NCBI RefSeq assembly: GCF_016925675.1
Contig: NZ_CP070506.1
Location: 1,424,501 to 1,488,500 of the forward strand
Length of the DNA stretch: 64,000 bases
Source: Pseudomonas hygromyciniae
Lineage (GTDB): Bacteria > Pseudomonadota > Gammaproteobacteria > Pseudomonadales > Pseudomonadaceae
Direction: 5' to 3'
The translations under genes and the position numbers were made by a program. The first letter of the stretch is position 1, and each line of letters begins with the position of its first letter. Positions 10,437 through 18,323 of this stretch are shown one piece after another. The notes beneath the pieces are model-generated. The model worked only from the letters and a program-made list of their open reading frames with translations. It searched no databases and was not told where the DNA came from.

Positions 10437-10751
10437 TTACAGCGGGGGGCTGAGTTCTTCAGTGATGGCCTGGATAAAGGCTTGGATCACGTCTTCATTG
10501 CGGCGGAAAAAGTGCCATTGCCCGGCTTTCTGGCTGCTGATCAAGCCTGCGCGTTGCAGGGTCGCCAAGTGCGCCGACACGGTGGATTGCGACAGGCCGC
10601 AGCGTTGGTCGATCTGGCCGGCGCAGATGCCGTACTCGTGGTTGTGCACTTGCTCGGGGAACTGCACTTTCGGGTCTTTCAGCCAGTTGAGAATGTCTCG
10701 CCGTACTGGGTGTGCCAGGGCTTTTATTATTTCGTCGAGGTCAATGGACAT
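10437..10751 (-). CDS. ArsR-family transcriptional regulator
   Basis: 104-residue winged-helix protein. The DNA-binding part reads ALAHPVRRDILNWLKDP and GLSQSTVSAHLATLQRAGLI, matching the ArsR fold. It lacks the metal-binding CxC of true ArsR/SmtB sensors. A Cys in GICAGQID and another in QRCGLSQS could sense electrophiles, but that is speculation. First gene of the operon with the MFS exporter and the OYE reductase. Three related AT-rich boxes sit immediately upstream, so autorepression is expected. Confidence 0.88.
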   Translation of the reverse strand: MSIDLDEIIKALAHPVRRDILNWLKDPKVQFPEQVHNHEYGICAGQIDQRCGLSQSTVSAHLATLQRAGLISSQKAGQWHFFRRNEDVIQAFIQAITEELSPPL

Positions 10752-10772
10752 GGCAGGGCTCGGTGTTGGTAA

Positions 10773-10876
10773 AACGTTATATCGCGATGAGGCGAACTTT
10801 AAATCGCTATATCCCGATATACCAATACGATTTTGATCTTGTTACCAGATAAATCGGTATATCGGGTTATAACGAT
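10773..10876. promoter_or_regulatory. Three related operator-like boxes upstream of the arsR operon
   Basis: Boxes at 10773-10788 (AACGTTATATCGCGAT), 10803-10823 and 10856-10876. The last two are 21-bp inverted copies of each other that differ at two positions; shared core GGTATATCGGG. Box 1 shares 12 of 16 bases with the same consensus. They fill the 154-bp divergent region between the arsR gene and acpH, the expected place for the ArsR operator. Confidence 0.6.
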
Positions 10877-10905
10877 GCATTGATGGCAGTGCTAAACTGC
10901 GCGCC

Positions 10906-11487
10906 ATGAATTATCTCGCACATCTGCACCTTGGCGGCCAACTTCCTGCACAACTGCTGGGTAGCCTCTATGGTGATTTCGTCAAAGGCCGCCTGCAGGG
11001 CCAGTACAGCCCGCAAATCGAGGCGGGGATCCAGTTGCATCGCGCCATCGACCGTTTCACCGACAGCCACCCACTGGTCGGGCAGGCATTGTCACGGTTC
11101 ACCCTGACCCGGCGGCGCTATGCGGGGATCGTCCTCGACGTGTTCTTCGACCATTGTCTGGCGCGGGATTGGGCGCAGTATGCCGAGCAGCCGCTGGAGC
11201 GCTTTACCTCCCAGGTGTACCAGGTGCTGGCGGCAGAGCCGCAGTTGCCGGGGCGCCTGGCGCAGATTGCGCCGTATATGGCGGCCGATGACTGGCTGGG
11301 CTCCTACCGCGAGTTCGCGGTGATGGAGCAAGTGCTGCGGGGGATTTCCCGGCGCCTGAGCCAACCCCAGGAACTGGGGCAGGCGATGCAGGAGTTGCGG
11401 CTGTTGTATGAGCCGTTGAGCGAGGACTTCCGGGTGTTCTATCCCCAACTGCAGGTGTTTTGCGCCCAACACGCCACCTCTATGTAG
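10906..11487 (+). CDS. acpH: Acyl carrier protein phosphodiesterase
   Basis: 193 residues, family length. Begins MNYLAHLHLGGQLPAQLLGSL and contains the conserved GDFVKGR, GIQLHRAIDRFTDSHP and DVFFDHCLARDW histidine/aspartate clusters of the AcpH (DUF479) HD-like metal hydrolases. The enzyme removes the 4-phosphopantetheine arm from holo-ACP in the cytoplasm. It is read divergently from the arsR operon and is monocistronic; its stop codon TAG is already part of the REP sequence TGTAGGAGC that follows. Confidence 0.88.
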   Translation: MNYLAHLHLGGQLPAQLLGSLYGDFVKGRLQGQYSPQIEAGIQLHRAIDRFTDSHPLVGQALSRFTLTRRRYAGIVLDVFFDHCLARDWAQYAEQPLERFTSQVYQVLAAEPQLPGRLAQIAPYMAADDWLGSYREFAVMEQVLRGISRRLSQPQELGQAMQELRLLYEPLSEDFRVFYPQLQVFCAQHATSM

Positions 11488-11597
11488 GAGCGAGCTTGCT
11501 CGCGAAGAACGTCAACGATAACGCAGCACATCTGGTTTATCGCGGCGCTCTCAGGTTCTTCGTCGGAACGCCGCCCGGAGCCAAGCTCGCTCCTACA
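11483..11597. repeat. REPIN with a hybrid right arm
   Basis: Left arm TGTAGGAGCGAGCTTGCTCG at 11483. The right side begins GGTTCTTCG as in the usual partner but then carries an extra TCGGAACGCCGCCCGGAG before CAAGCTCGCTCCTACA. The arm is therefore a fusion of two REP variants. Confidence 0.85.
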
Positions 11598-11604
11598 GGG
11601 AGGC

Positions 11605-12399
11605 TCAGGCAGCGGCCAGTGTGCCTATTTGCCCTGGTTCTGCTGGCTGGGCCACCTCGCCGAACAATGCCTTGTGCACCGCCTGCTGCGCCTGATACGC
11701 CAGCGCTGCACGCTCCTGTCCGGCGCAGGCAATGGGCTTGAGCAGATGAATCTCAACGTCGCCCTGATCATTGCCAAACAGGCGCATCAGGTGCGAGAGC
11801 AAATCATCATCACCAATAAACGGTGCGAGCGGATCGATCTGCCCATCGCGCACATAACGGATAGCCACCGGCTGCAGCGCCACGTCGGCATCAATTGCAC
11901 TGGCCAGCAACCGGCCATGGAAGGTGCGCAGGCTGCGGCCATCGGTGGTGGTGCCCTCAGGGAACATCAGCAGCGGGTGTTTTTGCTGCAGATGACGGGT
12001 CATCTGCTTGCGGATCAATTGGCTGTCACCTGAACCACGGCGGATAAATAGGCTGCCGGCCTTGGCCGCCAGCCAACCGGCCACCGGCCAGGTACGCACT
12101 TCGGCCTTGGACAGGAACGACAGCGGTGCCACCATGCCCAGCAGCGGGATGTCCGTCCATGACACATGGTTGCTGACCCACAGCATCGGCTGTTGCGGCA
12201 GCTCGCCGTGCACGGTCACGCGAAAGGGCAGGGCATTGCTCAAGCGCGCCATGAAAAACCGCGACCAGCGCTGGCGCCGCACCATGGAGTTGGCAACCCC
12301 CAGGCGCTCGAACAGACCAAACACCCCGGCCATGCTCAAGCCCAGGCTTACCACCAGCAGCACGCGGGCGATCCGCCCGTAGACCCGCAGGCGCCCCAT
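11605..12399 (-). CDS. olsA: Lyso-ornithine lipid O-acyltransferase (PlsC family)
   Basis: 264 residues starting at the ATG that overlaps the olsB stop codon (TGATG at 12397-12401). N-terminal hydrophobic segment IARVLLVVSLGLSMAGVFGL, then the acyltransferase motif I NHVSWTD (HX4D catalytic pair), motif II-like GSLFIRRGSG and motif III FPEGTTTDG. OlsA esterifies the hydroxyl of lyso-ornithine lipid to complete ornithine lipid in the inner membrane. Translational coupling with olsB and the order olsB-olsA match Pseudomonas olsBA. A generic 1-acylglycerol-3-phosphate acyltransferase is the alternative, but the gene pair makes OlsA the better call. Confidence 0.9.
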   Translation of the reverse strand: MGRLRVYGRIARVLLVVSLGLSMAGVFGLFERLGVANSMVRRQRWSRFFMARLSNALPFRVTVHGELPQQPMLWVSNHVSWTDIPLLGMVAPLSFLSKAEVRTWPVAGWLAAKAGSLFIRRGSGDSQLIRKQMTRHLQQKHPLLMFPEGTTTDGRSLRTFHGRLLASAIDADVALQPVAIRYVRDGQIDPLAPFIGDDDLLSHLMRLFGNDQGDVEIHLLKPIACAGQERAALAYQAQQAVHKALFGEVAQPAEPGQIGTLAAA

Positions 12400-13154
12400 C
12401 ACATGGCCGCCTTGAAGTGGCGGGCATAACGCGGGCACAACTCGTCGCGCTTGAGCAGGATGAACACGTCAGCCACCTGGAAATCCTCGTCCCAGCATGG
12501 CTCACCGCAGATCTTCGCGCCCAGGCGCATGTAGGCCTTGAGCAGCGGCGGCATTTCGGCGATGACGTTGGACGGCAGGTCCAGGCTCGGCAGCGGTTTT
12601 TTCGGTTCGGCGCGCAGGTGCTCGTTGCACAGATAGCGTTCGCGCAGGCGTTGCATGATTGCGTGGGCCTGGATGCCACCGTCGTGCATCGGGATGCTGG
12701 CGCAGCCCATCAGGTAGCTGTAGCCGCCCTGGTTTAGGACTTCGGCCAGTTCGCCCCACAGCACCGCGATGGTGCCGCCGTTGCGATAGGCCGGGTCGAC
12801 GCAGGTACGACCGATCTCCAGGATCGGCCCTTGCAGATGCAACAGGCCGTGGAGGCTGAATTCTTCTTCGCTGTAGAACCGGCCCAAGGTGCTGGCCGCC
12901 TGGTGATCCAGCAGCCGGGTAGTGGCAACCAGTCGCCCGGTGTTCAAGTCCCGTACGCCAATGTGGCTGCAGTGAACATCATAGTCATCCATGTCCAGGC
13001 CCAGTTCCGCGCCTTTGAGCTTGGCATTGAACTCGCCGCTGAAAACGGTGAAACGCAGGGCCTGGGCTTCCTGCAAAGCCTGGGCGCCGATCAGGCGTTC
13101 GGCTTGCAGACGGCGTTCATTGCCGGTGTCACTGATGCGGGCGATCTGAGTCAT
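12399..13154 (-). CDS. olsB: Ornithine-acyl-ACP N-acyltransferase (hemolysin-like GNAT)
   Basis: 251 residues of the OlsB/hemolysin-like acetyltransferase family. Typical stretches are [57 protein letters not shown] and [11 protein letters not shown]. OlsB transfers a 3-hydroxyacyl chain from ACP to ornithine, the first step of phosphate-free ornithine lipid synthesis. GGAG lies 9 bases upstream of the ATG. A Pho-box-like sequence about 96 bp upstream fits the known induction of ornithine lipids under phosphate limitation. Confidence 0.92.
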   Translation of the reverse strand: MTQIARISDTGNERRLQAERLIGAQALQEAQALRFTVFSGEFNAKLKGAELGLDMDDYDVHCSHIGVRDLNTGRLVATTRLLDHQAASTLGRFYSEEEFSLHGLLHLQGPILEIGRTCVDPAYRNGGTIAVLWGELAEVLNQGGYSYLMGCASIPMHDGGIQAHAIMQRLRERYLCNEHLRAEPKKPLPSLDLPSNVIAEMPPLLKAYMRLGAKICGEPCWDEDFQVADVFILLKRDELCPRYARHFKAAM

Positions 13155-13249
13155 GGCGAGTCTCCAGGTGCCGGCCAGGGTTGCGGCCAGTCGACTTTGT
13201 TGTGCAAAGTCAGGCTATGTACCCCCGGTGTCATCTCCATGAATCTACG

Positions 13250-13267
13250 GTGACGCTTAGATGACAG
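13250..13267 (-). promoter_or_regulatory. Pho-box-like PhoB site upstream of olsBA
   Basis: On the reverse strand the sequence is CTGTCAT-CTAA-GCGTCAC, the 7-4-7 direct-repeat layout of a PhoB half-box (consensus CTGTCAT-N4-CTGTCAT). It starts 96 bp upstream of the olsB ATG and would be shared with the divergent gene at 13285. Confidence 0.6.
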
Positions 13268-13284
13268 CCCCCAAGGAGCCCTCC

Positions 13285-14160
13285 ATGCCCTGGCACGCTT
13301 TGCTCGATCGACCCGACCGACTGCCCGTCCACGCCAACCTGGCCGAGGGCTACAGCGTTTTATTGCAACGCCTGGGGCAGGTGACGCCCTTTGAACTGGC
13401 AACTCAGGGTGCGCGCCTGATGGCCACGCCCGGCCGGGCATTTCTGGTGGGTTATCAAGCAGCTTTGCGCGCGTTATGGCCCAGCGCGCCCCACAGCCTG
13501 GGCGCCTTGTGTGCGACCGAACAGCGCAGCCTGCGCCCAGTGGACATGCAAACGCGCCTGGACGACTTGCGCCTGAGCGGGCGCAAGGACTTCGTCACCG
13601 CCGGCGACGCCGCCGACTGGCTACTGATCGCCGCGCGTTGCGAGGCCGCCGATGAAAAGCCGCGCCTGAGCCTGGCAGTGGTGCTGGCCGGCGAGCCCGG
13701 CGTACGCGTCGAGCCCTTGCCCGCGATCCCGTTGATGCCCGATATCAGCCACGGGCGCGTCCACCTCGACCATGCCGCCTGCGAACGTTTGCCAGGGGAT
13801 GGCTGGGACGACTACGTCAAACCCTTCCGCACGCTGGAAGACACCTATGTCTTGAGCGCGATGACCGCCTGGCTGCATGGCATCGGCCAGGAGTGTGATT
13901 GGCCCCAGACCCTGCGTTTGCAGTTATTGGCGTTGCTGGCCGGCTGTGCCGAAGTCATTCGCCAGCCCACGGCCTCGGCGGCAGGGCATGTGTTGTTGGG
14001 GGGATTGTTTGCGCAGTTCGAGGCGCTGAAGCCGCAGGTCAATCAAGCGATGAGTGAAGGGGCGTGGGCCGCCATGTGGCAGCGCGACCAAGCCGTGCTG
14101 GACCTTGCCGCCAGCGCCCGGGCCAAACGCCTGGAAAAAGCCCTGAACCCATCCCCCTGA
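13285..14160 (+). CDS. Acyl-CoA dehydrogenase-like protein, short form
   Basis: 291 residues from the ATG at 13285, which has AGGAG 8 bases upstream; an ATG at 13261 would overlap the Pho-box-like site and has no ribosome site. The segment RLSGRKDFVTAGDAADWLLIAARC resembles the middle beta-domain of acyl-CoA dehydrogenases (G-K-x-F-V-T-x-A-x-x-A-D). The alpha-helical C-terminal half is shortened: true enzymes have about 380 residues and a Glu base on the penultimate helix that I cannot identify here. It is therefore a divergent relative of uncertain activity. It is transcribed divergently from olsBA and may share phosphate control. Confidence 0.6.
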   Translation: MPWHALLDRPDRLPVHANLAEGYSVLLQRLGQVTPFELATQGARLMATPGRAFLVGYQAALRALWPSAPHSLGALCATEQRSLRPVDMQTRLDDLRLSGRKDFVTAGDAADWLLIAARCEAADEKPRLSLAVVLAGEPGVRVEPLPAIPLMPDISHGRVHLDHAACERLPGDGWDDYVKPFRTLEDTYVLSAMTAWLHGIGQECDWPQTLRLQLLALLAGCAEVIRQPTASAAGHVLLGGLFAQFEALKPQVNQAMSEGAWAAMWQRDQAVLDLAASARAKRLEKALNPSP

Positions 14161-14275
14161 GCTTATGTGGCGAGCGGGCTTGGATTTATGCGGCGCGGCA
14201 AACCGATGACCTGTCGCCAAACCGTCATTTATCTGCATTAGGCTCGCCGGTTTGAATGCCCCCGAGTGCTTGTCC

Positions 14276-15358
14276 ATGGTCAAAGGCCTGCTGTGTGTCG
14301 CCTTGCTGCTGTTCACCGCTACCGCACACGCCCAGGCCTGGCCGGCGAAGGATTGGTCCCAGGGCGCGCCATTGACCGGCCCCGCCTTGAACGCGCTGGA
14401 GGACTATGCATTCCCGGCCCGCAATGACCTCACCCGCCAAGGCATCCGCACCGACGCGCTCTTGGTGATCCGCGACGGCGAAGTCATTTATGAACGCTAC
14501 GCTGCACCCACTACCGCAAGCACGCCGCACCTGACCTGGTCCATCAGCAAAAGCCTGCTGGCCACGGTGTTGGGCGTTGCCTATGGCGAAGGCCGCTTCA
14601 AACTGAGCGACCCGGTCGCGCGTTTCTATCCGCCGATGAAGCAACACCCGAGCATCACCCTGGCGCACCTGCTGAACTGGACCTCAGGCCTGGACTGGCA
14701 GGAAGACTACGAATACGCGCCGCTGAAATCCTCGGTGGTGGCCATGCTCTACACCCGTGGCCGCGCCGATATGGCGCAGTTTGCCGCCGACACCCACACC
14801 TTCGCAGCAGCAGGCCAGGCATTTCGCTACTCCAGCGGCGACAGCAATCTGGCGTCCGCTGCTCTCAAGGGCATGCTGGGCCATAGGGCTTATGTCGATT
14901 ACCCGTGGACCGCACTGTTCACGCCCTTGGGGATCCGCAGCGCCACCTGGGAAAGTGACGCCAATGAAACCTTCGTCGCCTCGTCCTATGCCTATATGAC
15001 TGCCCGCGATCTGGCGCGCATTGGCTTGTTGATGGCGCGGGACGGGCGCTGGGGCGAGCGGCAATTGCTGCCCCAGGCGTGGGTCGACTTCAATCGCCAA
15101 CCCCTGGCGCAGTACACGGCGGACCAGGACGAAGCGGTGCCCGGCGGCCACTGGTGGCTCAACCGTCAAGTGCAGGGCGCTGCCCGGCCCTGGCCGGATG
15201 CGCCCGACGATACCTTCGCGGCCTTGGGGCACTGGGGCCAGGCGTTGTATGTGTTGCCCCAGGCAAGGTTGGTGATCGTGCGCTATGGCGATGACCGCGA
15301 TGGCAGCTATCGCCACAACGAACTGCTCAAGCGCGTGCTCGCGGCGGTGCAACCATGA
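14276..15358 (+). CDS. Secreted class C beta-lactamase-like serine hydrolase
   Basis: 360 residues starting at the ATG before a signal peptide (MVKGLLCVALLLFTATAHA-QA). An upstream ATG at 14252 has no better ribosome site, so the start is uncertain by 8 codons. Catalytic SxxK is SISK in LTWSISKSLLATVLG; the tyrosine motif is FRYSSGDSN; a GHWGQ replaces the KTG box. This is the PBP/class C beta-lactamase fold used by many periplasmic esterases and peptidases rather than a true AmpC. It overlaps the following small gene by 4 bp (ATGA), so the two products probably act together at the membrane. Confidence 0.82.
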   Translation: MVKGLLCVALLLFTATAHAQAWPAKDWSQGAPLTGPALNALEDYAFPARNDLTRQGIRTDALLVIRDGEVIYERYAAPTTASTPHLTWSISKSLLATVLGVAYGEGRFKLSDPVARFYPPMKQHPSITLAHLLNWTSGLDWQEDYEYAPLKSSVVAMLYTRGRADMAQFAADTHTFAAAGQAFRYSSGDSNLASAALKGMLGHRAYVDYPWTALFTPLGIRSATWESDANETFVASSYAYMTARDLARIGLLMARDGRWGERQLLPQAWVDFNRQPLAQYTADQDEAVPGGHWWLNRQVQGAARPWPDAPDDTFAALGHWGQALYVLPQARLVIVRYGDDRDGSYRHNELLKRVLAAVQP

Positions 15359-15669
15359 TCCATCGTCGCCCGCTTCTCAGCCTGTTTCTCCTGCTGTTGT
15401 TCGCTTTGCTGGGTTGGCTCTGGCACGAGCGCGTCAACCTGCAAGCCTTCCCTGACATCATCGCCGCCTATACCGCCAAGGAGTACTGCTCGTGTCGGTA
15501 TGTGGCGGGCAACCCGGCGGACTATTGCCTGGGCTATGTGAAGCAATACATCCCCACCAGCGCCTTTGCCGATCACCCGCAGACGCGCCTGGTCACCGCC
15601 AGCGGCCTGGGCCGCAGCCACAGCGCCCAATGGCTGGGCGAGCGCCAGGGTTGCCGCCTGCTGCCCTGA
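15355..15669 (+). CDS. Small membrane-anchored protein with conserved cysteines, coupled to the serine hydrolase
   Basis: 104 residues: a single N-terminal membrane helix or uncleaved signal (LLSLFLLLLFALLGWLW), then a short extracytoplasmic domain with CSCRYVAGNPADYCLG and a C-terminal GRSHSAQWLGERQGC. Four cysteines could form two disulfides or bind a ligand. Its ATG overlaps the hydrolase stop (ATGA), implying translational coupling and a shared function. I do not recognise the family beyond this gene pair; no function is assigned. Confidence 0.72.
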   Translation: MIHRRPLLSLFLLLLFALLGWLWHERVNLQAFPDIIAAYTAKEYCSCRYVAGNPADYCLGYVKQYIPTSAFADHPQTRLVTASGLGRSHSAQWLGERQGCRLLP

Positions 15670-15777
15670 GGTTCCACAGGGTGGAACCACCTTTGATTGT
15701 CCTCGCACGCCCATCGCGGTTATCTGTGGCGGTGCCACAAAAAAGAACGGGAATACCCGCCTGCGAGGAGAGTCACC

Positions 15778-16953
15778 ATGAGCCCACACCAGCACATCCT
15801 GGATTGGCTGAGCGATGTCGCCAGCGACCTGCACGCCGTGCGCCAGGATATCCACGCCCACCCCGAACTGGGGTTTGAAGAAAACCGCACCTCGGCCCTG
15901 GTCGCCCAATCCCTGAAAAACTGGGGCTACGAAGTGCATACCGGCATCGGTCGCACCGGCGTGGTCGGCGTGCTGCGCAATGGCAGCAGCTCGCGCACCC
16001 TGGGGATTCGGGCCGACATGGACGCCTTGCCGATCATCGAAAACACCGGCGTCGCCTACAGCAGCCAACACGCCGGCTGCATGCATGCCTGCGGTCACGA
16101 CGGTCACACCGCCATGCTGTTGGGCGCTGCGCGTTACCTGGCGGCGACGCGTCAGTTCGACGGCACCCTCAACCTGATTTTCCAGCCGGCCGAAGAAGGC
16201 CAGGGCGGCGCTGAAGCGATGCTCGCCGATGGCTTGCTGGAGCGCTTCCCCTGCGATGCCCTGTTCGGCATGCACAATATGCCCGGCTTGCCCGCCGGCC
16301 ACCTGGGCCTGCGGACCGGGCCGATGATGGCTTCCCAGGACCTGCTCACCGTGACCCTCGAAGGTGTCGGCGGCCACGGCTCCATGCCGCATCTGACTGT
16401 GGACCCGCTGGTGGCGGCCGCCAGTACGGTGATGGCGTTGCAGACAGTGGTCGCGCGCAACATCAATGCCCAGGAAGCGGCGGTGGTTACGGTCGGCGCC
16501 CTGCAAGCGGGGCAAGCGGCCAACGTGATCCCCCAGCAGGCCGTATTGCGCCTGAGCCTGCGCGCCCTCAATGCACCGGTGCGCGAGCAGATGCTGGAGC
16601 GGGTCAAGGCGATTATCCAGACCCAGGCCCAGAGCTTTGGCTGTACCGCGCAGATCGAACATCGCCCGGCCTATCCGGTGCTGGTCAACCATGCCGACGA
16701 AACCGAGTTCGCCCGCCAGGTCGGTATTGCCTTGCTCGGCGAGGAGGCGGTCGACGCCAACACGCCCAAGTTGATGGGCAGCGAAGACTTCGCCTGGATG
16801 CTCCAGCGCTGCCCCGGCAGCTACCTGTTTATCGGCAACGGCGTGTCGCGGCCGATGGTCCACAACCCCGCCTATGACTTCAACGACGAGATCCTGCTGA
16901 CCGGTGCCGCCTACTGGGGTGCCTTGGCCGAGAGCTGGCTCAAACCGGCCTGA
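15778..16953 (+). CDS. M20-family amidohydrolase (hippurate/N-acyl amino acid hydrolase type)
   Basis: 391 residues from the ATG at 15778, preceded by GAGGAG at good spacing. Metal-binding and catalytic motifs of the M20D aminoacylase subfamily are present: GIRADMDALPI, ACGHDGHTAMLLG, PAEEGQGGAEAM, HNMPGLP and the C-terminal MGSEDFAWML. The dimerisation-domain sequence GVGGHGSMPH is also there. Such enzymes split N-acyl amino acids such as hippurate. It starts a cluster with an MHS-type carrier, an amidase and an IclR regulator, so import and hydrolysis of an amide-linked compound is inferred. The 108 bp before it holds its promoter. Confidence 0.88.
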   Translation: MSPHQHILDWLSDVASDLHAVRQDIHAHPELGFEENRTSALVAQSLKNWGYEVHTGIGRTGVVGVLRNGSSSRTLGIRADMDALPIIENTGVAYSSQHAGCMHACGHDGHTAMLLGAARYLAATRQFDGTLNLIFQPAEEGQGGAEAMLADGLLERFPCDALFGMHNMPGLPAGHLGLRTGPMMASQDLLTVTLEGVGGHGSMPHLTVDPLVAAASTVMALQTVVARNINAQEAAVVTVGALQAGQAANVIPQQAVLRLSLRALNAPVREQMLERVKAIIQTQAQSFGCTAQIEHRPAYPVLVNHADETEFARQVGIALLGEEAVDANTPKLMGSEDFAWMLQRCPGSYLFIGNGVSRPMVHNPAYDFNDEILLTGAAYWGALAESWLKPA

Positions 16954-17012
16954 ACCCCCTGCCTTTTTCCTGCCGCTGGACCTTTCCTCAACAGGTTGAA
17001 TGGAGTGTTCTC

Positions 17013-18323
17013 ATGCAGACTTCAATAAAAGGCGTGTCCCGCACCCGGCAAGTGGTAGCGGCGGTGGTCGGCAACGCGCTGGAGTGGTACGACTTCATCG
17101 TCTATGGTTTTCTGGCCAGCATCATCGCCCGGCAGTTCTTCCCCTCGGACGACGAATACGCCTCGCTGTTGATGGCCCTGGCCACCTTCGGCGTGGGCTT
17201 CTTCATGCGCCCGGTGGGCGGCATCCTGCTGGGTATGTACGCCGACCGCAAAGGCCGCAAGGCCGCCATGCAACTGATTATTCGCTTGATGACCGTGTCT
17301 ATCGCACTGATCGTATTTGCCCCCAACTACGCCGCCATCGGCATGGGCGCGCCGCTGTTGATCGTGGTGGCGCGCATGCTCCAGGGCTTTGCCACGGGCG
17401 GTGAATATGCCAGCGCCACGGCGTTTCTGGTGGAAAGCGCACCGGCCCATCGCAAGGGCTTATACGGCTCCTGGCAATTGGTCGGGCAGTGCCTGGCGGT
17501 GTTTGGCGGCGCGGCGATGGTAGCGCTGGTCACGCACTTTTTTACTCCAGAAACCCTCGACCTGTGGGGCTGGCGCCTGCCGTTTGTGTTCGGCCTGCTC
17601 ATCGGCCCGGTGGGCTTGTGGATTCGCCGGCATATGGAAGACCCCGAGGAATTTATCGAAGCGCGCAAACAGGCCACCGGCCCGGCGCCGAGCCTGATGA
17701 CGGTGCTGCGTGAGCATCGGCGCAGCATCCTGGTGAGCATGGGCCTGGCCTGTGGCGCGACGGTGTCGTTCTACGTGGTGCTGGTGAATATGCCGACCTT
17801 CGCCCACAAGAACCTGGGCCTGCCCCTGGATCAGGTATTGATGGTGCAGATGTTCGCCGTGGCGCTGATGACCGTGGTGATTCCGCTGTCTGGCCTGTTG
17901 TCCGATCGTCTGGGCCGGCGACCGGTGTTGATGGGCTTCACCCTGGCGTTTTTCGTGATGGTTTACCCGCTGTACGTGTGGGTCGCGGCGGCGCCGTCCA
18001 TCGAGCGGTTGCTGGTGATGCAAGTGATGTTGTGCATCGCCATCGGCGGCTTCTTCGGCCCGGCGCCGACGGCCCTGGCCGAACAGTTTCCCATCGAGGT
18101 GCGCTCCACCGGGGTGTCAGTGGCGTACAACGTGGCGGTGATGGTGTTTGGTGGCTTTGCTCCGCTGATCGTCACCTGGCTGAGCAAAGAGCTGGGCACC
18201 CCGGTGGCCCCGGCGTTTTATGTGCTGTTCGCTTGCGTCCTGACGCTGCTGGGCACTTACTGCATGCATGAAGCGCCGAGGGCCGCAGCACCGGCGCGCT
18301 TTACCAAGGGAGTGAAGCCTTGA
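17013..18323 (+). CDS. MFS transporter of the metabolite:H+ symporter (MHS) family
   Basis: 436 residues, 12 membrane segments. Begins with VVGNALEWYDFIVYGFLAS, the MHS opening shared by ProP, KgtP and citrate carriers. The GGILLGMYADRKGRKAAM loop and LLSDRLGRRPVL repeat are the MFS motif A copies. RMLQGFATGGEYASATAFLVE is the family-specific segment. It probably imports the organic acid or acyl amino acid hydrolysed by the neighbouring enzymes. A GGAG site precedes the ATG; the next gene starts on its stop codon. Confidence 0.88.
   Translation: MQTSIKGVSRTRQVVAAVVGNALEWYDFIVYGFLASIIARQFFPSDDEYASLLMALATFGVGFFMRPVGGILLGMYADRKGRKAAMQLIIRLMTVSIALIVFAPNYAAIGMGAPLLIVVARMLQGFATGGEYASATAFLVESAPAHRKGLYGSWQLVGQCLAVFGGAAMVALVTHFFTPETLDLWGWRLPFVFGLLIGPVGLWIRRHMEDPEEFIEARKQATGPAPSLMTVLREHRRSILVSMGLACGATVSFYVVLVNMPTFAHKNLGLPLDQVLMVQMFAVALMTVVIPLSGLLSDRLGRRPVLMGFTLAFFVMVYPLYVWVAAAPSIERLLVMQVMLCIAIGGFFGPAPTALAEQFPIEVRSTGVSVAYNVAVMVFGGFAPLIVTWLSKELGTPVAPAFYVLFACVLTLLGTYCMHEAPRAAAPARFTKGVKP

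Noticed and set aside
15307..16863. 518-codon reverse frame opposite the M20 hydrolase
   Set aside because: Shadow frame; the forward strand encodes an intact metal-dependent hydrolase with ribosome site.
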